NCBI GenBank assembly: GCA_043101605.1 | Contig: JBICIG010000083.1 | Coordinates: forward strand, 1 to 15,982 | From: JBICIG01 sp043101605 | GTDB lineage: Bacteria; Planctomycetota; Phycisphaerae; Phycisphaerales; UBA1924 | Reading direction: 5' to 3' | Length of the DNA: 15,982 bases | Shown: piece after piece, positions 1-4,605 of the stretch | Layout: each line of letters opens with the position of its first letter | Numbering within the stretch: the first letter of the stretch is position 1 | Made by a program: the position numbers and the translations under genes | The notes under the pieces: generated by a model | What the model saw: the letters and a program-made list of their open reading frames with translations, nothing else | Databases searched by the model: none | What the model was told of the DNA's origin: nothing

Positions 1-142
1 CAGCTCCCGGAGCCACCAGCAGCAGCACGATGGACGCGAACGCCAGCGCCGGCTGGGTGCGCCACCAGTCGAGCAGGGGCTCGGCGAGCGAGTCCCGGAG
101 GAACAGCGAGATCGCCGCGGCGATGAGAAGGACCTGGGTCAT
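1..142 (-). CDS. Membrane protein of unknown function, N-terminal 47 codons only
   Basis: This reading frame starts at an ATG (minus strand, base 142) and runs off the left edge. The 47 visible residues begin MTQVLLIAAAISLFL, a hydrophobic segment. A short loop with charged and aromatic residues (RDSLAEPLLDWWRTQ) follows, and then a second hydrophobic segment (PALAFASIVLLLV). This looks like the first two membrane helices of an integral membrane protein or a signal anchor. The upstream lipoprotein gene is on the same strand and ends 73 nt before this start, so the two may be co-transcribed. No Shine-Dalgarno sequence precedes the ATG. Two 7-codon micro-ORFs made by a 20-bp repeat lead into it through ATGA overlaps. 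I do not recognise the family, and too little is visible to assign a function. The start could be wrong if translation begins further downstream. Confidence 0.6.
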   Translation of the reverse strand, partial: MTQVLLIAAAISLFLRDSLAEPLLDWWRTQPALAFASIVLLLVAPGA

Positions 143-162
143 GGCGCGGGCTTGCGGGTCAT
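139..162 (-). other. Micro-ORF 2 (MTRKPAP), overlaps the membrane-protein start
   Basis: This second 7-codon ORF from the same repeat ends in an ATGA that overlaps the start codon (base 142) of the membrane-protein gene. With micro-ORF 1 it forms a chain in which each stop overlaps the next start. It may serve reinitiation or attenuation, or be a by-product of repeat expansion. Confidence 0.3.
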
Positions 163-182
163 GGCGCACGCTGGGGGGTCAT
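159..182 (-). other. Micro-ORF 1 (MTPQRAP), overlaps micro-ORF 2
   Basis: This is an ATG, six further codons and TGA on the minus strand, made by the 20-bp repeat. Its TGA overlaps the ATG of the next micro-ORF as ATGA. No Shine-Dalgarno sequence precedes it. It begins about 33 nt after the stop of the upstream lipoprotein gene, close enough for reinitiation to be possible. Whether it is translated cannot be seen from the sequence. Confidence 0.3.
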
Positions 183-215
183 GGCGCGGGCTTGGGAATC
201 ACAGCAAAGCCGAGT

Positions 216-1745
216 TCAAGGCTCGATCTCTCCCAGGTCGAGCACCACGCCGTCGGGCTGGTACGCGTCGACGGCCAGGAGGGTCCGCGTCAGGCAGGTG
301 AAGGTGAGCGCCGTGCGTCCCATCAGGGCGGCGTACGCGAGGTCCCCCCGGCTCGGGCCGGCGTAGCTGCGCTGGCTGGTCTTCTGCGCGTGGAGGTGAT
401 AGTGCGCCAGCGCGTGCGCCGTTTCCCGCAGCATGTCGTCCGAGGCGATGTACTGGTCGTCGCCGAGACGCTCGCTGGGACGGGGGATGAACGGGCGGGC
501 CTCGAAGGAGCCGTCGGGGCGGGTGAAGATCGCCCCGCCGAACTCGGTCGTGCGGTCGGCCCGGTCGGCATCGACCTGCCCCAGCACCGTCTGCTGCACC
601 GATCGCTGCGAGACGGCCTCGTCGACAACGAGCATAGTCAAGAGGTCGGCCCACCCGAGCCGCTCGGCCCAATCGCGCAGGCGCTCGCGGTTGGGCCCCT
701 GCGGCTGCACATCGTCGTTGGTGCGCAGATTCACGCGGCGTCCCGACAGCCGCTGCTCCATGAGCCGGTAGAGTTCATCGCGCGAGGCGTTGAACCACGC
801 GGGCCGGTGCGCCCGCGCAAAGCGGATCGGCTCGAGGTGGCGGAGCGTCAGGTCGCCCTTTTTCTCGCGCGGGAGAGCGGCGACGGCGGCGGCGGTCTCG
901 TCCCACCACACGCCATCGCCCGGGTCGTCTCGCATCTGCCCGAGCCACTCGAGCTCGCGCCCATTGAAGGGCACGACGCCGAGGTCGTTCAGCGCGGCGC
1001 GGAGGTCGCCCAGCACGCGGTCGGTCGTGTCGGCGGGGAGGGACTGGATCAGCGCCCGGCGCTCGGTGGTGTCCGGGTCGAGCCGGGCGAGCAGATCCCA
1101 TGCATCGCGGCGGGCCCGCTGGGCGAGGTCGAGGTCACGCTCGAGCAGGTCCGCGTCGGCCATGCCGGGATCGAGGAAGACCGCGAAGGTGATCTCCGAG
1201 AGAGAGCGGCCCGGGTTGAGCGTGCGCAGGTCGCGCACCTCGGTGCGCTCCTCGTCGGGCGTTCGGCGGTCGCGCTGCGCCAGCGAGCGGACGAGCGGCG
1301 CGGTGAACTCCGTCCAGCCCTGCTCGGCGGCGACGCCCCCGGCGTACGCGACGACATTGGCGCTGGGCTCGACGGGGATCAGCCGACGCGTCGAGACACG
1401 GATCCACTCCCGGACGGCCGGATCGGGGTCGGACGAGAGCGTCTCGATGATCGCAAAGCGGATCGGCTCGGGGGCCCGCGGGTTCCAGAGCCAGTCCTCG
1501 AAGCGCTCCAGGGCCGCGGCGCGGGTCGCGGGGTTGGCGCGGTCTCGCGACCACGCGGCGACCACGGCCCGGGCCCTCCAGTCCGGCGAGATCGTGATCT
1601 TCTCCAGAGCCGCCCACGGGTCGCGGTCGATCTCGGCTTTGGGCGAGCCCTGGCAGGCGGCGAGGAACAGGGCGAGTGAGGCGGCGGCGAGCGCGTGGGG
1701 CGCGGCGGTCCGCCGCCGATTCGGTCCATCCGTGGATCGTGTCAT
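216..1745 (-). CDS. Predicted lipoprotein of unknown function, 509 aa, with JAMM-like C-terminal signature
   Basis: The N-terminus (MTRSTDGPNRRR, then a hydrophobic stretch, then LFLAAC at residues 26-31) is a lipoprotein signal peptide with Cys31 as the lipidated residue. The frame is open further upstream, but this start puts the signal correctly and sits 6 nt after a TATAGT -10 box, as for a leaderless mRNA. Residues 40-390 are rich in Arg, Asp, Leu and Trp and look helical; I recognise no domain there. Residues 399-505 read differently: a Gly-rich strand with E401 (TEFGGAIFTRPDG), then H448-Y-H450-L-H452, then a GPSRGD segment with S465 and D468, then strands ending LDLGEI. The order Glu, HxH, SxxD recalls JAMM/MPN metalloproteins, although the last spacing is about five residues too long. 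That reading is inference. The protein may act at the envelope. Confidence 0.75.
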   Translation of the reverse strand: MTRSTDGPNRRRTAAPHALAAASLALFLAACQGSPKAEIDRDPWAALEKITISPDWRARAVVAAWSRDRANPATRAAALERFEDWLWNPRAPEPIRFAIIETLSSDPDPAVREWIRVSTRRLIPVEPSANVVAYAGGVAAEQGWTEFTAPLVRSLAQRDRRTPDEERTEVRDLRTLNPGRSLSEITFAVFLDPGMADADLLERDLDLAQRARRDAWDLLARLDPDTTERRALIQSLPADTTDRVLGDLRAALNDLGVVPFNGRELEWLGQMRDDPGDGVWWDETAAAVAALPREKKGDLTLRHLEPIRFARAHRPAWFNASRDELYRLMEQRLSGRRVNLRTNDDVQPQGPNRERLRDWAERLGWADLLTMLVVDEAVSQRSVQQTVLGQVDADRADRTTEFGGAIFTRPDGSFEARPFIPRPSERLGDDQYIASDDMLRETAHALAHYHLHAQKTSQRSYAGPSRGDLAYAALMGRTALTFTCLTRTLLAVDAYQPDGVVLDLGEIEP

Positions 1746-1751
1746 CGCGGG

Positions 1752-1757
1752 ACTATA
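1752..1757 (-). promoter_or_regulatory. Candidate -10 box for a leaderless lipoprotein mRNA
   Basis: On the minus strand TATAGT is followed by CCCGCG and then the ATG at base 1745. That spacing would place the transcription start at or next to the start codon. There is no Shine-Dalgarno sequence, which fits leaderless translation. No clear -35 box is visible about 17 nt upstream. Confidence 0.4.
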
Positions 1758-1779
1758 CCCGGGCCCGGTCGGGCTTCGG

Positions 1780-1808
1780 TTGTCGGACGGGGCGGGGTTC
1801 TCTACCAT
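1780..1808 (+). promoter_or_regulatory. Candidate promoter for the NifU-like gene
   Basis: TTGTCG (1780-1785), a 17-nt spacer and TACCAT (1803-1808) form a plausible sigma-70-type promoter. It is back to back with the minus-strand -10 box at 1752-1757. A GTG (1814) in frame with the NifU-like gene lies 5 nt past the -10 box, so the transcript may be leaderless from that GTG or may use the SD-led ATG at 1844. Confidence 0.4.
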
Positions 1809-1843
1809 CCCGCGTGAACCCCTCCCGAGGAGTATCCCTGCCC

Positions 1844-2122
1844 ATGGCCACCCCGGGCGCGAGCCCCGACACCCCACGCGAGCCCATCACGGGCGAGCAG
1901 CGTGAACGGATCGCGCGGGTGATCGAGCTGATGCGCCCGGCGATCCAGGCCGATGGCGGGGATGTCGAACTGGTCGAGGTCTCCGAGGACGGGATCGTCA
2001 CCGTGCGGCTGCACGGGGCGTGCGTTGGGTGCCCGTCGAGCGAGATCACGCTGCAGGGGGGCATCGAGCGGAACCTGCGGGCCCATGTGCCGCAGGTCGC
2101 GGCGGTGCGGGCGATCGACTGA
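1844..2122 (+). CDS. NifU C-terminal-domain Fe-S scaffold protein (NfuA/Nfu-like), 92 aa
   Basis: This small single-domain protein holds a transient Fe-S cluster and delivers it to apoproteins in the cytoplasm. The diagnostic segment is HGACVGCPSSEITLQGGIE, with the CxxC pair C60 and C63. It is preceded by an IQADGGDVELVEV strand, both typical of the NifU C-terminal domain. The length suits a stand-alone Nfu domain. GAGGAG at 1827-1832, 11 nt upstream, supports the ATG at 1844. An in-frame GTG at 1814 lies 5 nt past a -10-like box and would add ten residues (VNPSRGVSLP) if used as a leaderless start. The lipoprotein gene diverges 98 nt upstream. No sufBCD or isc genes are in the window, so the partner pathway is not visible. 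The family call is firm and the exact start is less so. Confidence 0.92.
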   Translation: MATPGASPDTPREPITGEQRERIARVIELMRPAIQADGGDVELVEVSEDGIVTVRLHGACVGCPSSEITLQGGIERNLRAHVPQVAAVRAID

Positions 2123-2224
2123 ACCCGTCAGGCGGGCGGAATCCGCCCAGATTGCCAGCGGGGCGGGGGTCGGGCGGACGCGTCCACGGGCCGTCCCCGG
2201 GCAGGCTCAGATCTTGTAAATGTC

Positions 2225-2253
2225 TTTCGCGAATGATGATGGCGCGGTATAGT
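2225..2253 (+). promoter_or_regulatory. csrA: Candidate csrA promoter
   Basis: TATAGT at 2248-2253 is a good -10 box, 80 nt before the csrA start. A TTTCGC at 2225-2230 has 17-nt spacing but is a poor -35 match. The 210-nt gap after the NifU-like gene also contains the palindrome GGACGCGTCC (2176-2185) and a short hairpin (2134-2148) that could weakly end the upstream transcript. Confidence 0.3.
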
Positions 2254-2332
2254 GCCGCCGGTGGTTGGTGGTGGACCGCCCGGCTTGCGTTCGTCGAGCC
2301 GGGTCCGTGGCCCAGGACGGGAGGCACGATTC

Positions 2333-2560
2333 ATGTTGGTCATTACGAGGCGCGAGGGCGAGGAAGTCGTCATCGGTGATCCGCGCAATCCCATCGGCAT
2401 CGTCCGCATCGCGTCGGTGCGCGGCGAGCGGGTGCGGGTGGCGTTCGACTTCCCGCGGGAGGTGGACATCCACCGTCGCGAGGTAGCCGATCAGATCACC
2501 GAGGACCGCGTGTCGGGTGTCGTGGGGCGCATCGAGCCCAGCGAAGCCGCGGCCCGCTGA
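2333..2560 (+). CDS. csrA: Carbon storage regulator CsrA, 75 aa
   Basis: CsrA is a dimeric RNA-binding protein that represses or stabilises mRNAs by binding GGA motifs in 5' leaders. In many bacteria it controls carbon storage, motility and biofilm formation. The N-terminus MLVITRREGEEVVIGD matches the invariant first strand of CsrA (MLxLTRxxGExxxIGD). It is followed by VRIASVRGERVRVAFDFP and the PREVDIHRREV segment that carries the conserved RNA-contact arginine. The 15 or so residues after the core are family-typical tail. GGAGG at 2320-2324, 8 nt before the ATG, is a strong ribosome binding site, and the invariant N-terminus fixes the start. Upstream is the NifU-like gene on the same strand, but a 210-nt gap with its own -10 box suggests separate transcription. 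A bidirectional terminator follows. Targets and antagonist (FliW or small RNA) are not visible here. Confidence 0.95.
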   Translation: MLVITRREGEEVVIGDPRNPIGIVRIASVRGERVRVAFDFPREVDIHRREVADQITEDRVSGVVGRIEPSEAAAR

Positions 2561-2607
2561 TCCGATCCGCCGCGACGCGCGCGTCAATTCAGCCGTTCAA
2601 ACGACAA

Positions 2608-2631
2608 GACCCGTCCGGGTTCGGACGGGTC
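2608..2631. terminator. Bidirectional terminator between csrA and ndk
   Basis: A perfect 10-bp stem (2608-2617 with 2622-2631, GACCCGTCCG/CGGACGGGTC) has a GGTT loop and lies between two convergent genes. On the plus strand CTGCTTTT follows; on the minus strand TTGTCGTTT follows. It can therefore end csrA and ndk transcripts from either side. Confidence 0.85.
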
Positions 2632-2662
2632 CTGCTTTTGCGCCGAGATGGAGCGAGTCTCG

Positions 2663-3133
2663 TTACTCGGGCGAGCCGCTCGAAAGGTCGTAGACCCAGC
2701 CCTCGACGGCCCGCTTGAAGCTGAGCACCTCGCCGGGCCCGAAGAAGAGCCCGAGTTCGCGTTCGGCGGCTTCGGGGCTGTCCGAGCCGTGGATCAGGTT
2801 GAAGCTGTTGGAGACGCCGAAGTCGCCGCGGATGGTGCCGGGCTCGGCCTTGGAGCCGAAAGTGGCACCCATCATCTTGCGGCTGATGGCGATGGCGTCG
2901 ACGCCTCGGAGTGCGAGAACGAGGACAGGGCTGGAGGTCATGAAGCCGACGAGCCCGTCGTAGAAGGGCTTGCCCTTGTGGGACTGGTAGTGGGTCTCGG
3001 CGAGGTCGCGCGAGATCTGCATGAGCTTGGCGCCGACGACCTGCAGCCCCTTCTGCTCGAAGCGGGTGATGATGGCGCCCATGAGCCCGCGCTGAACGGC
3101 ATCGGGCTTGAGGATGATCAGGGTGGTCTCCAC
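2663..3133 (-). CDS. ndk: Nucleoside diphosphate kinase, 156 aa
   Basis: Ndk transfers the gamma-phosphate from ATP to nucleoside diphosphates through a phosphohistidine and so balances the NTP/dNTP pools in the cytoplasm. The N-terminal TLIILKPDAVQRGLMG and the active-site segment FNLIHGSDS (phosphorylated His115) are diagnostic. Downstream, EAAERELGLFFGPGE is also family-typical. The length is slightly above the usual 135-150 because of a short C-terminal tail. The start is a GTG: AAGGAGA lies 6 nt upstream (3140-3146, minus strand) and the family begins right there, whereas the longer open frame upstream is Arg/Pro-rich and not conserved-looking. The gene is monocistronic between two terminators. 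Its promoter must lie in 3134-3265; TATCCT at 3208-3213 (minus) is a possible but weak -10. Confidence 0.96.
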   Translation of the reverse strand: METTLIILKPDAVQRGLMGAIITRFEQKGLQVVGAKLMQISRDLAETHYQSHKGKPFYDGLVGFMTSSPVLVLALRGVDAIAISRKMMGATFGSKAEPGTIRGDFGVSNSFNLIHGSDSPEAAERELGLFFGPGEVLSFKRAVEGWVYDLSSGSPE

Positions 3134-3274
3134 GGGGTCTCTCCTTGGATCTCGTGATGGGTTCCTGGTGGTTTCGATGCGGCCGCACGCCCTGCGGGGG
3201 GGTCGCAAGGATAGCGCCCGAGCCCGGAGGCTTCCGATCGGGCGGGCGTGAAAGGGCGGCGCGTGGAAAGAAGA

Positions 3275-3302
3275 AGCGGGCGACCCGCAAGGGCCGCCCG
3301 CT
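3275..3302 (-). terminator. Terminator of the PxP-CTERM protein gene
   Basis: A 12-bp stem with one G-T pair (3275-3286 with 3291-3302) and a TTGC loop on the minus strand is followed by TTCTTCTTTCC. It lies 43 nt past the stop codon of the secreted protein gene and 142 nt before the ndk start, so the two minus-strand genes are separate transcription units. Confidence 0.85.
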
Positions 3303-3345
3303 CGGCGAAGCAATGGTTGCGGCTCACGCCGCGGGAAGGTCGCGA

Positions 3346-4176
3346 TCAGGCGCGACGGCGGCGAGTGGCGACGAGGCCGCCGAGGCCGAGGAGGGCCAGG
3401 GCGCCCGGGGCCGGCGTGCCGCGGAGCTGGATGTTGTCGAAGCGGTTGTTGCCGCTATCGCCGCTGGCACCGTCAACCGTGAAGCGGATGATGGCGTTGC
3501 TGGCGTTGTCGAGGAGGTTGCCCGCGCTGGCGGTCTCGAGGACGAAGGAGGTGCCGAGGGCGCCGGCGTCGGCGTAGATGTTGGTGAAGTTGACGCCGTC
3601 GGTCGAGACCGAGACGGTGCGGCTGGTGAAGCCGGTGGCGGTGCCTCGGTTGACCCAGCTGACATTGATGTTGTCGAAGCCGGTCAGGTCGGCGACGATG
3701 TCGAAGAACGAACCGTTGTTGCCGGTGCCGACGACCGAGAGGGTGCCGCCGCCGAAGGTGCCGCCGTCGGGACGGTTGGTGCCGGTGCCGGAGAACGAAC
3801 CCCAGTTGTCATTGGTGCCGCTGGCGAAGTTGTCGCCGGTGAGCCCGTTGATGTTGATGGCGGCCTTGAAGAGGCTGGCGGCGGGGGTGCCGGCGGCGTC
3901 GTGGGCGGCGGGATCAACGAGCAGGCCCGGGTTGATGTTGAACGCGTCGTAGACGGGGTAGAGGTTGCCCGACGCGGGGTCGTAGTACCCGTCATCGAAC
4001 GGCGGGTTGCCGTCGATCATGTGCCCGAAGTTTGTGCGGAGGTTGTCATCACCGGTGCTGTTGAGCAGGTCGCTGTCGTTGTTGGTGTTGTTGAAGCTCC
4101 ACCAGGCGAGCAGGTCGTCGGCGGTGGCCATGGAGGCGAAGCCCGCGATGGCGGCAATGGCAAGGATCTTCTTCAT
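3346..4176 (-). CDS. Secreted protein with PxP-CTERM sorting tail, 276 aa
   Basis: The N-terminus MKKILAIAAIAGFASMATA is a classical signal peptide with cleavage predicted after ATA (residue 19). The mature part is acidic, rich in Asn, Gly, Thr, Phe and Asp, and almost free of Lys. It has repeated beta-strand-like segments (DDLLAWWSFNNTNND, GFDNINVSWVNRGTATGF, RFDNIQLRG) that suggest a jelly-roll or lectin-like beta-sandwich. The last 23 residues are TPAPG, a hydrophobic helix (ALALLGLGGLV) and RRRR. This is a PEP-CTERM-like tripartite tail with PAP in place of PEP, used by exosortase/rhombosortase-type surface sorting systems. AGGAGAG lies upstream of the ATG on the minus strand. No exosortase or polysaccharide-binding partner is adjacent. 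The function of the mature domain is unknown; extracellular adhesion or matrix binding is inference. Confidence 0.85.
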   Translation of the reverse strand: MKKILAIAAIAGFASMATADDLLAWWSFNNTNNDSDLLNSTGDDNLRTNFGHMIDGNPPFDDGYYDPASGNLYPVYDAFNINPGLLVDPAAHDAAGTPAASLFKAAININGLTGDNFASGTNDNWGSFSGTGTNRPDGGTFGGGTLSVVGTGNNGSFFDIVADLTGFDNINVSWVNRGTATGFTSRTVSVSTDGVNFTNIYADAGALGTSFVLETASAGNLLDNASNAIIRFTVDGASGDSGNNRFDNIQLRGTPAPGALALLGLGGLVATRRRRA

Positions 4177-4605
4177 GTCTTGTCTCTCCTACGAGTAACC
4201 GATCACCCCGGAGGCGACGACCGCCTGCGGAGCTTCCTCTCTTCTCAATCACACAAGATCGGGAGGGGTCTCTCTCACATCTCCTCGATCTCTCTCCCGG
4301 GAGTCTAAGGGGTTCGACACCCTAGGACGAGGGGGAATCCAGTGAGAAAGCAGGAACTTGGCGGGTGCTTAGCGCGGTCTTGACACAAGCCCCCTCAGCG
4401 GCGGGTCGGCGGGGATCGGCACACGGAATATGAACAACTTCCGGGGCTTGCAGGCGGTCGCGCGCTCGTTTCGGGCCGGTTCCGCGGCCCGGGTCGCGGG
4501 AGCGGCGGGGACCGGCTATCTTCCCCCCAGCAGCGTCAGGGAGGACGCGACCCCGATCAGGATCCGATCATCGGTCGCGCCCGGATCGGGCCAGGGAGGG
4601 CCGGG
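4177..4605. other. Intergenic region between divergent genes
   Basis: No gene is seen in these 429 nt. The left part is the leader of the secreted protein gene; a minus-strand TAGACT (4302-4307) is a weak -10 candidate. CT-rich stretches (4268-4300) repeat TCTCTC. The right part is the leader of the topoisomerase VI operon. It has TATCTT (4517-4522) as a possible -10 box without a good -35, and an imperfect hairpin (4547-4557 with 4570-4578, 9 pairs with a two-base bulge) about 28 nt before the start. An exact TTGACA at 4380-4385 has no matching -10. Confidence 0.5.
4517..4522 (+). promoter_or_regulatory. Weak -10 candidate for the topoisomerase VI operon
   Basis: TATCTT, in the context GGCTATCTTCCC, lies 84 nt before the top6B start. 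It resembles other TAnnnT boxes in the window and is identical to the box at 8025-8030. The expected -35 position (TCGCGG at 4494-4499) is a poor match, so the call rests on the -10 alone. Confidence 0.25.

Larger units (their letters stand above)
136..195. repeat. Three tandem copies of a 20-bp repeat
   Basis: The copies are at 136-155, 156-175 and 176-195, each starting GGGTCATGGCGC. Copies 1 and 3 agree at 19 of 20 positions and copies 1 and 2 at 16 of 20. The array fills most of the gap between the lipoprotein stop (216-218) and the start of the next minus-strand gene (142). Each copy carries a CAT, which is ATG on the minus strand. Because the period is 20, these ATGs lie in three different frames. 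Confidence 0.85.

Noticed and set aside
30..1679. 549-codon plus-strand open frame opposite the lipoprotein gene
   Set aside because: Arg/Gly/Val-rich antisense shadow typical of G+C-rich genes; the minus strand has a lipoprotein signal and better protein character.
2261..2332. GTG in frame with csrA just after the TATAGT box
   Set aside because: It would add 24 Gly/Arg-rich residues to a protein whose N-terminus is invariant, and a strong SD precedes the ATG at 2333.
4380..4385. Exact TTGACA upstream of top6B
   Set aside because: No -10-like sequence lies 15-19 nt downstream; the region there is G+C-rich (GGGTCGGCGGGG).
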